Shown piece by piece: positions 1 through 18,160 of a DNA stretch of 64,000 nucleotides (positions are counted from its first letter, which is position 1; each line of letters begins with the position of its first letter). The position numbers were made by a program, and so were the translations under genes. The stretch spans positions 1-64,000 of the forward strand of contig JBAMDO010000113.1 in assembly GCA_037074765.1 (NCBI GenBank). Reading direction: 5' to 3'. Under the pieces are notes generated by a model that was not told the DNA's origin, did not search any database, and saw nothing but the letters and a program-made list of their open reading frames with translations. The DNA comes from Mansonella perstans. Lineage: Eukaryota; Nematoda; Chromadorea; Rhabditida; Onchocercidae.

Positions 1-464
1 TTGCACAAATTGCATAGCTAAAGAGTTTAATAGATAATTTTGTTGGGAAAAGATTATTGTACATTTATGAAACCCAAAATTTTCGACAGCTGACATTTTT
101 TGTAAAAATGAATGAAGCAGAATTTACTGAATGAAATCAGTGACGAAAGTTTAACAGAAACTACTGAATCACTTCTGTTAGGAATTGTTAAGGATCCTAT
201 CTATAAATGCATACCCAAACTGAAATGGTACACCCTGTGTATTCATAATCCCTTCCATATGTAATAATACAACAATAACTATCATTTTTTAATCCTTTAT
301 ACTGAATAATTTCATTTTAGTTGTTATACTGCATTGTTAAAAATAATTTATGCAATGCATTTTTTGTTTTTTTGTACAATTTCGAAATTTCATTTCGCTG
401 CAATTTTTCAAACCTTTGAAATTGAAGTTATGAAATGATTTAAAAAAGATATTAGCGAGAAGGG
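1..464 (-). repeat. Edge of an inverted zinc-finger/transporter unit
   Basis: Bases 1-464 are the reverse complement of 48982-49446, the 5' part of repeat unit C. An inverted copy of the zinc-finger/SLC35B4 unit therefore probably continues to the left of the window, with its zinc-finger gene on the minus strand. No coding exon of that unit lies inside the window at this end. Confidence 0.8.
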
Positions 465-767
465 AAAAATGCATTGATTTCATCTTTTATTGATTTATAT
501 ATGTTGAACGAATTCATCAAACCTTTCGTTCGCTTCCATATTCATTTTTACACTTAATTTTCAAATTTTTTGTATGCGTGAATAACGAATATAAATACTT
601 CATTATTTTTATACGTATTGTGTGACGGAAGCAGCTGACAAGCGATTTGTGAAATTAATTGATGATTTCCGTTATTAATATTTCGAATTTCAAACATTTT
701 AAAGCGAAAAAGTTGCAATTTTGAAAAGAAAAAAACAATGGTAAGTCGCATCAATTATTAACAATAA

Positions 768-3700
768 TTAACACCGCTGTTCCCGTCCGATAACTGTTGC
801 ACAACGTTTGGTTGGAATCACTTGAAACGCTGAACCAGGAGTTATCGGTTCGCCATCTATGGCTATATAACCACCACAGTTGCTTAATGGCTCCACACGG
901 CATGCTCGGACTGGAATTATCTGCAATCTCTCAGTGTAAAATTCTTGTAACTATTGATAAGTTCAGAGAAGGAAAAAAGGCAATCCAGACGTTTTGATTT
1001 GATTTCAAAAACAACGAAGAAATGATGAAAGATGATAAATATTTAACATATTTTTTTTGATCTGTTTTTAATCGAAATTTAAGCGAAAAGAATGACCTGC
1101 AGGAATGAATAAGTCAAATGTGAGCAATCGTTTATTCCAAGCATCATTTTCGCAAATTCAAACCGTGATTTAACGTTGTTCCAATCGACATATGTTAAAT
1201 ATAGAAAGTCATCATCCAAACGAGCGCATGGAAGATATGGCAAATCACTTCCTAAATCGTTGTAAAAGAAATTTTCAAATATTAACTTTTTGTTTTGCGA
1301 TAGTTAAGCATCTATGATTGCCTGTGTTACGATCATTCTGTTAGTTATCCGAATAATCAACTGACTGTTATATCAATTTGCTAAAAGAATGAATGAATAA
1401 GACTTAAAAATGTATTTAATTAATTGAAATTCGTATAAAGTATTTTCCGTCAAATATCGACTGGTAGGATGATAGTCAACAAACGGATGACTAACTCTTT
1501 CAAAAAGAATTTGTCAATCAGTCATATCGAATAACCATTTCATATGGTACTAAAATAACTCTAGAAGGCAAAAAATGAAGGGGAAGGAAAATGAAAATGT
1601 AAAGGAAGAAATAAGAAAGAACTTACCTATATGGGAAAGGCTTATCAAAGAGACATAAATGAAATAACCTTCAAGCGTACACCAATCAGAACCAACCGGT
1701 TCACAGAGGGCGGGCACCTACAGACTGATTAATTTAAAGAATTATTCATACTTATTTTAATCCGATAAAAAATGAAAAGAAGCTAAATTTAGGCGACAAA
1801 ATGCTCAACCTTTATGAACAGTTCTCTTAGACAATTCTGATTATAGAATACATTTCTTAGCAGCTAACATAATTTATATTTTTAATCAAATTCCGACAAA
1901 TTTATTGATCCCTGTTATCACTAATCACTAAAAAATGCTTGCAGTTAGAATCAATTTCTCAGCCTTATTTAATTCTTTACAAGAATTCGCTATCCTCATA
2001 TTCACCATATATATCCTCAGGTTGATTTGAATTAATTGTATCAACTGAGTATGTGCCAATAATGAGGAATGAAACAACATACTTGCACAAGGTGATCGCT
2101 TTTAAAAATATCCGGAAAGATATCACTGATGCTACTACCTGCTTCGCTGCATTCAAGGAAATTTTCAACTGGCTGATATTCAAAGTGACCTTCGGCATAC
2201 TTTTCACGTTCCAAATTATTGCTGAAATCCTTCATGAAATGTTTATAAAATCATTGTGATATTAGGCATTTCTAAATCATATATTAGTTTTTTTTAGTAA
2301 TATTATCAGACAAAGCAACCAATGTTCAGCATAAATCTTGATCTTATTTTAGGCCAGCAAATAATAATTGTTCAGAGTTCAGTAAAACATTAAAACTTCC
2401 GCATTGCAGCCAAAATTCACATCTACGGCAGTAACTATTTTTAAAGTAAATAAGATTTTTGATTACTGAAGAACGAAAAACAAGAAAGAAGCTACCATAA
2501 TTTTGCTGAGCACTGCAAATTGTCATTATGAACTGACAAATATGAAATCCTGCCTTTATAGCGAGCAACTTGCGGTAATTCTAGAAAAAAAAGCTTGTCA
2601 AATCTGATTCATTCACTAATTGTTTAAATAATACGAAAAAAATAAAAAATTAGGAAAATTGAAATTCATAGCTAATCTTCTTTTCATTTTTTTTCTGTAC
2701 CGAAAGAATTACTTGCTAGCCGTAGAAAAGCTTCCATATGATATCGTGCCATGCCTGCCCAACGGAAACGTTCACTTCCGATATCTTCAAATAATATTAA
2801 CTGAACAACATATCCGCGTACTTAAAGAATTTAACGGTAATTTAATTGTAGTAAAGGATAATTATAGCTATCACTTTTACTAATAAGCAATTGTGCAATA
2901 ATCGAAAATTATCTGTGCGCCACATATGATCAAATAGACGATAATCTCAATAAATAAGAGCAAGAAATAGCAAAAAATGTATTAGAGAGAACTTTTTAAA
3001 GAGGATTCCCCTAGGATCGAAATAATTGTAGAGAATTCGTCAAAGACTAGCGATACCTTCTGTACATCTACTATATATATTTAATGCATTCACCTATTAA
3101 TTACGCAAGTTGATTTCCTCATTAAACAAATAGTTGTATGCAAGGTAAAATATTTTAGTGCTAAATTTAGAAGCAAAAAAAGCTAATAATTCATGGAATT
3201 CAACAATTCATTTAGGGTCAGCAATTGAAACGAACCAATGTCAGCAAAAAACCCCCAAGTAAGCGACATGAACATTGGCTTACTACCGTCACGTTCCGTC
3301 TCCACATGATTGATTCGTAACGGAAGATAACGAGGTCGTGCCAACATTAAGGCCATTTCGGTACAAAAAATCCCATGCGGTGGGAATGGTTCGCTGAAAA
3401 TTAAATCATCTATAAATTATAAATTGGTTGATATTTCTAATTCTTCCTTATTGTTTATTCAATAATTTGCACATTCACTGATTATTTACTTAGAAAAGAC
3501 TTTAACTCAAATTTTTATTTACAGTGCTAACGAAAATGCAAATAGTATGCCTTACTTGCATTGAAAGCATATGCTGGATGCAAGTCCGTTACCTGTGCCA
3601 CCAGGTATATGAGCTACTGGCATCTTTAAAGCCCGCTGACGATCCTTACGCATTAGAAAACCTGAGATTATTTCCAATATCAATCCATCACCACTAACAG

Positions 3701-5251
3701 TAGCTAGAGCGTCATATTTATCGAGCTTGAGATTTCGTGCTATTTCAATTGCATGTTTCGGATGAGCTTGAAATTTTTCGAAAGATTACTAAATTTTGAA
3801 TTCTAATAAAAATTAATAGAGCATAAAAGTCAGCACATAAAAAACTTTACAATTTTAAAAAATTCACGTGAAAAGAAAAGAAAAGAAAAAATGGAAATTA
3901 GAAGAAATAATGAACCAGTTTCAACAATATCATAATCAATGTCGGCAATCTGTAAAATTGGTTCAACATGTGTTTCCCATAATTTTAATCCACGTTTCTG
4001 GCCACTAAAGGGATTAACAATAACCAATACATGGCGACGTGACCTTATCATATCAGTAGTTAAATGTGCTGAAAATCGATAAATCGGTGATTTTATTTTT
4101 TAAATTAAAATTTTTCATTGCAGCAAGTTATGCTAAGCTAAAATAATAATAGTCTATCATTTTTTTTTAACATCTTGCCACAAGATTAAGTCGCGATATT
4201 GATGAGCCCGGTAACCGATATATCATCATCACTATCATCACGTACATTTCTTCTTTTTTAAGATTTTTTAATGACAACATGCTGTCTAACATTTTAGCAT
4301 TTGAGATTTATTGAAAATTTTAAAATTTATTTAAATTAAAAAATTTCAGAAAAAATTTGCTTACGTGCTCTTGATCCTGTGATTTTTTTGATAATCAATT
4401 TATTTGCATGCTTCATCGTATCTTCACAGTTGAAAGTTAACGAAATCTGAACAAAACGACGTCTTCTTTTAATGATAGGATAAGTTATCAAAATGAGTTG
4501 CCACTCTTCTGTCCCATTAACATCTGAGATAATTTCTTTATAAAGTGCCATTTAGACAAAAATATATATATATATATGTATATAAAATGAAATGAAACCA
4601 AATGATAATTTGTGAATTCATTTCGATCTAATTACCATTTTTGCCAGTTTTTTAATGATTGTGAAGGGCAGTAATTATTGTTCTCAGTTCACAGCAGTCT
4701 AACTAACAATCGGATAGTATAGATAACGGTTGAAGGTACAGATGAAGCATGCGCAATTGTCAAATTCACGTACGTGTTACTAACTGTAATCCAATACAGT
4801 TATTCATTACTTTTCTGGCTTATCTTATGCGTTTACGATACTATCACCATATTTGTATATTTGCTCCTCTTTTATCATAATAAAGCGATGAAATTTTAAG
4901 AAAAACTTGAAAAATGTTAGACTTTGAATTAAGTAAATAAGTGAAATAATATTCAAAAAGCAAAGTGGTCATGTCATTTGTCTTTTTCAAAAATTAAATG
5001 AAACAAAACAGATGAAACGTACTAGTATTGTGTGTGAATTTCGACCGTAAAATATCATCGTACTTTATCGGCATGAAGCAATTTTCGGCAAATTTAAGAC
5101 GTATTGCATCATTACTTTGTAAGCAACCATCTATTTTATATCGTTTTTTATTGATATGTACGGAATTATTAATTTCATATATCGAATCATTGACCACATC
5201 TTTATATGGTACACAATGATCACAATTAACTTTTGACGCTCCTTGACCCAT
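768..5251 (-). CDS. sphk-1: Sphingosine kinase, intact copy, 11 exons
   Basis: Lipid kinase making sphingosine-1-phosphate from sphingosine and ATP. Exons from 5' to 3': 5251-5023, 4523-4365, 4068-3916, 3766-3556, 3393-3236, 2784-2713, 2580-2496, 2221-2083, 1717-1627, 1251-1097, 920-768. All phases agree and give 534 codons plus stop. Visible family landmarks: RRHVLVIVNPFSGQKRG (nucleotide-binding start), VSGDGLILEIISG, the glycine-rich HIPGGTGNGLASS, SLTWGFFADIDIGSERFRW, ARLDDDFLYLTYV, and the late IAIDGEP motif. The N-terminus MGQGASK fits an N-myristoylation signal, which is unusual for the family. Exon 8 encodes an acidic stretch between the conserved blocks. This copy has the uninterrupted exon 10 and borders single-copy DNA, so it is probably the parental copy. 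Donors of introns 3 and 5 (GTTC) are weak but the phases fit. Confidence 0.88.
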
Positions 5252-7560
5252 TCCAATTGTTTATTGTTTATCACACACCGATTACTAGTAATATGATTTT
5301 TAAATTAATTGACAAAATTAATGTTATTGAATTTAACATACAACATTTAAGAAATGCATAAACTAATAACAAAAATATTTCCCTAGCAAATAATTTGGTG
5401 TTTAATACAATCTAAAATGGAAATTTTTAGTCAAACAAAAGAATTTTTAGAGTGAAAATTTCCAGCATGCATATATATATATATGCTTTTGCTTTTCATC
5501 ATTATCATTTATTAATGAAAAAGTTATTCTATTAGATGAATGCATGAAAATTTCTCTCTTTTCGATCAAAACATTATCTGATTACATAAACAATTTGATC
5601 ACAATAAAGGTATTAGTTTACTTAGTAAGTAAATGTTGTTGTATGGGTATGGTATATTTATATATTAATGTGATATTTTTCGAACATGTATTCTGCTTCA
5701 AAATATCCTTCAATAATGCAAGTTTAAACAAAAAACAATTATGCATTTGATTGTTGAATATTTAGAACGAATTCTTTAATGAATGATAGTTATATTTTTG
5801 AAAAAAAAAAAGAACGAAAAAGAAAATAATAATTCTATCCATATTGAGCTGCTGGGAACGAACTCTGTGAAAAATCATTTTGAAAGCAATACGGAATGAA
5901 AATTTTAAGAAGAAAAAGAAAGTATGCAAAGAAAAATGTTAGCAGTTTGAAACGAAAATGAAAATAAATTAAAAAGAAACAAAAAAAAAAAAGGAAAAAT
6001 TAATGGTAATATCACTTCATTAATGATGTTTTAATTAGGTAGAAAAATCAGAAAGCAATTACTTCTGCAGTTATTTTATCAAAATGAAAAAAAAAATGAA
6101 GAATTTCAGGAAGGAACTATTTTTTCCTAACTCTTAATTTGTGTTTAATATAAAATAGACAAAATAAATTTTCAAAAATCAAATATTTTACTTTGCAATC
6201 AGAAAGGATGAGTTATGGAAATCACAAGAACAAACATCACTGATTTATACCATAATCTTCTTCAGATTTTTACAATCCTTATTCAACTAATTAGCAAAGA
6301 ATATGAAGAATTGAAATATCAATCAATCATCCATCCAATAACAAATTCAATTACTTAAAATTTGCACTCAACAATGATTGATAATTTTTTTTTTCCTCGA
6401 AAAGAAAACAAATAATAAATATTTGTGATTGATTTAAAAAAAAAAACTTTATTTATTTAAAATAAACAAATAATGCTTCAGTAATCAGTAATTTCTTCCA
6501 AAAAAAAAAAAAAAAAAGTTAAAAAAACAGAAGAAATGAAAATACCTTCTATTTTATCAATTTGTATTTCAGTTTTGCTCTTTTAAACAATAGGAATAGG
6601 AATTCTTTCTGGTATAATTGAGGAATATAAGGAAATGTGATAACAGTAATAACAACAACAATAATTAATAATGAAAATGACAGAATATATATTGGAACAT
6701 AGTACCATTAATTAATTATAATAAAAAATAATACTAATTTATAGTTCACAAAGAAACATAATCCAATATCGCTCTGATTTCTCCCAAGTATTTCGAAAAG
6801 AAATGCATCGCAGATGATTTATCTATCTGGATGATAGGAAAAGTCGTCCGGAAAGGAATACCCGAAAAATCTCAATGGTTGACTGCAGCATGCGGTCATT
6901 TTTCAACCAATCAATAACAACAATAAACAGAAAAAAGCCTAAAGATTAATCAGTCTGTGAAATCCCGCGATATACCGATTATTCAACTAGACACAGGAAA
7001 AAAAATCTTTCGCAATTTGAATGCCAACCTATTACGTTTCTTTATAATTTCTTTCAGAATTTTTGTTTTTTTTTTCAACTTTTTCACTGAGTTTCAGATT
7101 CTCTTGAATTACTTCTAATCGTTGTTATTTCTGAAAGAAAAAATATTAAATTTCTTTAAATTTCTCAGTCTTTGTTAATAATTATGTTAGCCATTCTTTT
7201 CACATATTTTTAAATTTTCATTACTTTTTTAAAATCATTAATTGAATTTAATTGAATCTTCAACTACACACAGACATGCGTACATACAATTGTTTAAAAT
7301 TTTTTAGATGAAAAGTTATTAACTATTTCTAAATTTCTGTTTCTAAAATTTCAAAATTTTCTTTTTTTTTTGCTCTGTTAGTTATTTACTTTCTTTTTCT
7401 CTGTCAGAGTATAGTAAGCATATTGCATTTGTATGAATAAGTATGACTTAAGACGTGTAACATTTTTTTCCTGACTCTGTAGATGGGATAAATAAGACAG
7501 GACTTGGTTATTATTTGTAGAAATTATGTAATTATAAATTTGAAATGAGTTTATTTTTGC
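5252..7560. other. Intergenic, shared upstream region
   Basis: Head-to-head spacer between the minus-strand sphingosine kinase and the plus-strand MRPS34 gene. It must hold both promoters. It is AT-rich with several A and T runs (for example near 5800, 5980, 6500) and a short AT dinucleotide palindrome near 5470-5485. The part up to 6386 is duplicated at 38671-39807. I see no coding sequence or RNA gene. Confidence 0.6.
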
Positions 7561-7562
7561 AG
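7560..7562 (+). promoter_or_regulatory. Probable spliced-leader acceptor for MRPS34
   Basis: A strong nematode acceptor (TTATTTTTGCAG) ends at 7562, 16 nt before the start ATG at 7579, with no visible upstream exon to join. This is the usual arrangement for trans-splicing. Confidence 0.5.
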
Positions 7563-7578
7563 ATCTCAGATTTCATAA

Positions 7579-9172
7579 ATGGTATCAAATATACGTTATA
7601 TTGGAAATTATGATATAAATGCGGAAGGGAAATTTCTCTGGGAGATTCTCTGTCAACTGCGAAATCTTGGAATTGGAAGAATTGTGACGAAGAATGAGTG
7701 GGCAAGAAAGTGGCCGAAACAACCATCGTACCTAAAAATTGTTCAAGTAAGATGGATGGATTGTTCAGCGCATATAGGAAAATATGCGTGAATATATTTT
7801 GATAATAATTGCTTCTTTTTACCAGAAGTCACAATTTGGTTAACCACTAATTAACACTTTTTATGTAGTTGTTTATTGATGCTGAATTGCTAGCAAGAAG
7901 ATGAAAATTATCAAACAGTTAATTTTAACACGGTAGAAAATTTTGCTTGATCAGATTTAGTTTTTAGGCCTGCCCAAGTATGGATCGTTGGTTACTTCGA
8001 GGAAAACTTTGGGCAGATTGGACTTATAGAGGCATTAATTTAGGTTTATATGAATTTAGCACCGATTTAGCACGCTCAGGTTTTCTTTTTTTTTTACAAC
8101 TGCTCTTTCATTTTGATAGCCTCGCAAAATTCTGTTAAATTCAGATCTTTATTCTTTTCTAAGAATGCGTTTTAAATGATTAAATCAAATCTGACAAGAT
8201 AAAAATATTGCTTATAATTGTTTCGACTTCATTTTTGTTTTTGAAATAATCATAAATTAAGAACATGTTTTCTGCAGATTGGCGTTTAATTCACAAACAC
8301 GAAGAAGCCGATTTCATAAAATGTGACAGTCCCATGAAACCAATTGAATATCCGAAAACGATGCCACTTCCTCCATATCTTGTATGTTTTTAAGCATAGG
8401 AAATTTCTTTTAGTGCATCGACAATTTTTTTCTTTCATGTTTTCAAATTTAAATTTATTTCAAAAATGGTATTTTAAGGAAAGGTGTTGCTGCTGAAATC
8501 TTTTGTCCCTTATTCATAATCACTTCTCTAATAAATTTTATATGTTTCCTAAACAAAATTAAGATTTCTTAATAGGAAAATTTCAGCGAGCTGTATGTGA
8601 AAACGGTGATGTGGTAAAAGTCGAGGAAAAACGGATAAATTTGGATTTATGTTTGGATCCTCAATTTAACATGATTAAGCACTTATTCAAGCAGGTCTGT
8701 TTAGATTTATCACACATACTAGTTAATGTTTCCTTTTCCTCTATTTGTTTGAAATATCAGCAGTAAAGTTTATTTAGTTTTTGCGATTTGTACAACAATT
8801 TAGCTCCGTAATTTCGATTATTCAGTTTCGTCGTTAAACTTACATCGTTAAACTTACATCTCATGGTACGTTTCTTCTGTCTTATCAAATGAAATGTTAT
8901 AGGTTGAAGTGCGACATAGAAATTCTATTTATGATGAATCTAGACCGGAAACTTGGTTAGATTTATATGGTGATGAAATGCCGACAAAAGTGGAGGCATG
9001 GACGGTTGGTCCGGCAGAGCTACGTCCCCATTTTGACAGCTCTGTCCCGACGCCTGGTCCTCCAGAGTTGGACAACATGTCATTGCCAGAATTAAAATTC
9101 GATTTGCTGAAATCAGAAAGTATTGCTGATGTTGCAAATAGCAAAAATTCAGATAAGAATAAACATCCGTAA
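7579..9172 (+). CDS. MRPS34: Mitochondrial small-subunit ribosomal protein S34
   Basis: Metazoan-specific protein of the mitochondrial 28S ribosomal subunit. Five exons with consistent phases: 7579-7746, 7968-8079, 8278-8381, 8587-8694, 8903-9172, giving 253 residues. The N-terminal part (IGRIVTKNEWARKWP then PSYLKI) and the central DWRLIHKHEEADF motif match the MRPS34 family as I remember it. The tail after about residue 165 is acidic and proline-rich, with no motif I recognise. The ATG follows a likely spliced-leader acceptor by 16 nt. CTP synthase follows on the same strand after about 650 nt, so a shared transcript is possible but nothing in the sequence proves it. Confidence 0.82.
8141..8240 (+). 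repeat. Dispersed repeat, copy 1 (MRPS34 intron 2)
   Basis: About 100 bases starting CAGATCTTTATTCTTTTCTAAG resemble 15240-15340 in the same orientation, roughly four matches in five by eye. Both end in a T-rich run with TTTTTGTTTTTG. It lies inside an intron. No terminal repeats or coding capacity are visible; it may be an old short mobile element. Confidence 0.6.
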
Positions 9173-9825
9173 AATCAGTATGTTGCTTAATTAAGGTGGT
9201 GAAAGAGGCAAAACTATGATAGTAACTGTAAGATTGATGAGAAAAAAGCCAAAGACGATTAATACCAAAGAAAAGGGAAGAATAAGAAATAAACTAATAA
9301 TGATTATTTGATCATCTGAAGCGAAAGTAATTTGAAAATGGATGACAGTGAGATTAGTGGTCTATGCATTAATATTTCCATAAATACACGTTATTAGTTT
9401 AATAATATTTATAAACGACTGCTCTCTTACTTCTCACATTTTATTTCGTGTGTTGTTTCTATTTGAGGAAAAGTATTTCAAGGAATTATGTTTCCTAAAT
9501 ACTTTTGAAAATTTTCTTGTATAATATTAGTTCTATTGTATATAAGACGTATTATGTTATTGCATAAAAGCATTAATAGACATTGCTTTCGTTTTTCTTT
9601 TCTTAAAGCTGAAGCGGTCATTGCTATTAAGCACCATTGCATCTAAAGCAGTTATTGGAATGCTTATAATCATCTGAGTAGCTGTATGGATTTATTTGTT
9701 GTACGTACGGAAACTCGTACGTAATTTTTTATGCGAATGTTGATATTTCCGTATATATATATATATATCTTATCATAGTTTTAACTTTATTTGAGTGCTT
9801 TTATTTCAAATATAATAGACGCAAA
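9173..9825 (+). other. Intergenic spacer between MRPS34 and CTP synthase
   Basis: AT-rich spacer of about 650 nt. It should hold the MRPS34 3' end and the CTP synthase 5' region. An AT dinucleotide run lies near 9755-9770 and a possible acceptor (AATATAATAG) ends at 9819, a few nt before the next ATG. Nothing else recognised. Confidence 0.5.
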
Positions 9826-14866
<5,041 letters not shown>

Positions 14867-15239
14867 AATATTGATGAAGCTTTGGTCGATTCAGCTTATA
14901 TTTGAGGAGTTCTTCGTTTATGAAAACACTTTAGGCATAAAAGATTATTTGTCTTATTGTTCGTTACTTTTGTATGCTTCTAACTCACCTCACATTTTTA
15001 ATCATTTAATTACTCGTGGATTTATCAAGTTGTGGTTGACATTTTTTTCGGATTTCGCTTCATTTCGATCCAGAATTTTCAGTTTCCTTTTGCTGTATTT
15101 CTTGTATTTTGTTTTTTTTTTCTTTCATGCAAAACGAGGTAAACCTGTATGTTTTATTCAACTCTAAATTTTTTAAATAACTTTTCAGAATTCTATTTAT
15201 CTTTAGATCACAAAATAATATGTAACAAGTGCAGAATTT

Positions 15240-15340
15240 TCAAATCTTTATTCTTTTCTAAGAGGACCCTTCCAATGATCAAATCAGATCTGACTAGATA
15301 AAAATATTGCTCATAATTGTTTCGGCTTTGTTTTTGTTTT
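15240..15340 (+). repeat. Dispersed repeat, copy 2 (intergenic)
   Basis: Second copy of the roughly 100-bp repeat also present at 8141-8240, same strand. Shared landmarks are CTTTATTCTTTTCTAAG, AATCAGATCTGAC, GATAAAAATATTGC and TAATTGTTTCG. Confidence 0.6.
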
Positions 15341-16669
15341 TGTTTTTTTTTAGGTATTGAAGGAATTAATTGTTCTTACATTTCACCGTTTAAGCGAAGT
15401 TTAAAAAAAGTTAAAACATGTCTTATAGTTGTTCAATTGGATATAAGATTCAGGTTGTGATATGTTTCAGGTTCACTTTTTTCAAATATTCATCAATTTT
15501 TTTTATAATTTATCACCTTTCAGTCTTTTTAATTTTATTAGATAAAATTTTTTTCTCAGTAGCATCTTTTTTTGATTTCGATTCTCAATAACTTTTTTAT
15601 AAATTGTTGATTCATCACAATTTTTTATTTTGATATCATATGGTTTTTATCAGGCATTTTTCTTTACTACTTCATTTTTTTTTTGCTCGTATAAAATTTT
15701 GTTATGCTATTGTTGGTTTGAAAATTGCACTGAAGGACGTTCGGGATAATATTTAAGATATATGCCATTGGATTTAAATCAAGAAAAAAATTTTATTTAA
15801 TTACCAATTGAAAGTAATAGCTGTTATCCCGACGAAAAATAGGTCAATGTTCCAGTCGGCGAAATAAATTGCCAATACTTTTATTTTGTTCGTCATTATG
15901 GTTGAAACTCCAGTTTGGTGCAACTTCTAGCGAAGTGCTGTTTGAAAGAAAGTATGAGTAATGTTAAATTGCATTACTTGTACCCAATGCTTGTGTACGT
16001 ACTGTTGCAGGTACCGAATAAATTGCTATAGTTCACATCATTATAATTGATTATTATAAGAGTTTATATGATTATGACATAAATATTTCATCTATTTGTC
16101 AGATATTTTTATTATAAACGGTTATTTATCAAATATTACTTATTCATGCTATATTAACAAATAGAAATTTATTTATTTCAAGGTAATATCAATATTTCTA
16201 TGCGAGCAAAATTTGATAAATTGCTTTCAGTATTTTTTCAATGAATTTCCTAAGTACACATTTTATATAGATATTAATACGGTGATTTCTTTTTTTTTTA
16301 TTAATGCGCAATTATTACTTTATGATTAACCTATAATTTGACCTAATAACTCCGTGGCGATTACTTTTGTTTTCGACAAGTTTATCTTATGTGATCTGTT
16401 TGAATAATTTAACATAAGAGATAATGTGATTTCAGTATTCTGGTAATTCTGGTATACAATTTTAATATTTAGGTATATCTGGGTATGAGTCCAAAAAATT
16501 TTCTAGAAAAAAGAAAGAAATTAGAATTGACTATACGAAGTGATTAATAAGTTCATCATAGATTGCAAAAGTTTATTATTCCATACTGGAATATGTATGA
16601 AATATTTTTGAATATCAAAATTATAATTATTCCAGTAAAAATTACTGTTACTTGTTGCGCTATCACTGT

Positions 16670-16890
16670 TAATGTTACTATTGTTTGTATATTTGAGTTT
16701 TTATTTATGTGTTTTTGTCATTGTTTTTGTTGTTTACATGTTTATGTTGTTTTTATCGTTGTTCATGTGTTTGAATTATTGTTTCCTGTCGTTTAATATG
16801 TTTGTGTTTTTGTTTATGTGTTTACTTTATTATTTTGTTATTATTGTTTATATGTTCTTTTCGTTCGTTTTTTTTTTTTTTTTTTTTATT
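16670..16890 (+). repeat. T/G-rich low-complexity tract
   Basis: Degenerate tandem array of short words such as GTTTTTGT, TTTATGTG and TTGTTTAT on the plus strand, ending in a run of T at about 16869-16887. It produces spurious Phe/Leu/Val-rich frames. No function is inferred. Confidence 0.75.
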
Positions 16891-18130
16891 TTTGTGTCTT
16901 TCAATGTTTAATTTAATTGACAAAAATTTCTGTGCATGAATTTAATGGTGTAAAATGTACAATTGAAATTGCAAGTGAACAGAAAGTGCTTTTGCATGAT
17001 GGGAGTTTTCTCTTTTTTTTTCAACTTTAATAGGTTCAACATTTTTGAGAAGAAATAGAGAAGAAATGAAAGAGAGAGAGAGAGAGATAGAAAGAGATGA
17101 ATTAGCAGTAAAAGGAGTAAATAGTTGCTAAATGCTTCATTTTAATATAAATTATTGCAGTTTTTGATAAAATTGAAATTTAACAAAATTTATTAGTTTT
17201 TTTTTTTTTTTTTGTTAAACTTAGTTTGGATGTGATTGAGATTTAGAAGAAAATAATAAGAGGTATGTTGCGGAGATAATAGATGTTTAATTACAGTTCA
17301 ATGTTGTAGAGGCTTTTCTTAAAGGATTAGAAAATTGTAAGCAAAATAAATTTTTTGGTTAAAAATATTGAAAACTATTAAATATTTCACATTCATTGAT
17401 ATTTCTGTATTCAAAGGAGAAAACTTGAATTTAACTTCTATTCATTCAGTGAACGTTTTATTCCATCGTACTATTGTTATATTATTACCATAATTTCTAC
17501 TATTTAATTTCATTCTTTTTTTTTTTTTTTTTTTTTTGTTCAATGAAATACTTTCTCAATTTTAAAAAAATTTCATGCATTCATTGATTATTTTTGATTA
17601 TGCTTGTTTTCAAGAGTTGCGTTTTAGAAACGTGCCAACGAAATTATTTTGGAGGAAATATTCGCTGTAATAATTTTCAGTGAAGTAATATCGGAAAGTG
17701 TGTGCATATCGATATATAATCGATTGATAGTTTTGCTTAGTATAATAGTGTATTAGAGTAATTAATTTTGCTATGTGACTTAGATTAATGATTAAAATTT
17801 TCAAAATTTTAAAATATTTATTGTTTAAATTTTCAAAAAAAGAAAAAAAAAACTATTATTGTTGCAACAGTTTTCAGCAAAAAAATATTAGGAATATTTT
17901 ATGTGTGCATTGTAAATGCAAGTGTTTAGCTTATTTAAGCAATTAATAATAATAGAGTTATAGGAAATAATGTATTTTTGTTGAAAATAAGTTTTAAAAA
18001 AAAATAAGAATTTCTTCCATGTAATCTTTTTCAGCAGGCACTATTTTAAAATATTGAAAAGCTAATAATTTAATACAGTTTATGCTATTCAAACTTATCC
18101 ATTTTTTAATTTCTTCTAATAAATTTAATT

Positions 18131-18160
18131 TTTATTACAGGTCATAGAATGAAACGAAAG
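18131..18160 (+). promoter_or_regulatory. Probable spliced-leader acceptor plus minimal uORF for PI4K2
   Basis: TTTTTATTACAG ends at 18140. Between it and the main ATG (18171) there is an upstream ATG at 18149 opening a four-codon frame (Met-Lys-Arg-Lys-stop). If the leader is added at 18140, the mature 5' UTR keeps this uORF, which could dampen translation. Confidence 0.5.

Larger units (their letters stand above)
1..6386. repeat. Left arm of a large inverted duplication
   Basis: This segment is the reverse complement of 38671-49446 once the BEL/Pao insertion (43900-48282 plus its 5-bp target duplication) is removed. Reading both copies gives only scattered differences: one Asp/Asn codon change in a non-exonic frame (right position about 43066), a single substitution near left 4280 / right 40780, and a few 1-nt indels. 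The arms are separated by about 32 kb. The left arm runs off the window, so the true arm is longer than 6.4 kb. Near-identity implies a recent duplication or ongoing gene conversion; an assembly artefact cannot be excluded from sequence alone. Confidence 0.93.
14867..18140 (+). other. Long AT-rich intergenic region
   Basis: About 3.3 kb between CTP synthase and the lipid kinase with no convincing exon. Contents: a dispersed repeat (15240-15340), a T-rich stretch of degenerate TTTATGTGTTTTTG-like words (about 16670-16890), a GA microsatellite (about 17067-17095) and several long T runs (near 16870, 17200 and 17520). Open frames of up to about 134 codons here are compositionally biased (Phe, Leu, Cys) and I do not regard them as genes. 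Confidence 0.6.

Noticed and set aside
16563..16911. Hydrophobic frames resembling membrane proteins
   Set aside because: They come from a T/G-rich low-complexity tract and have biased composition.
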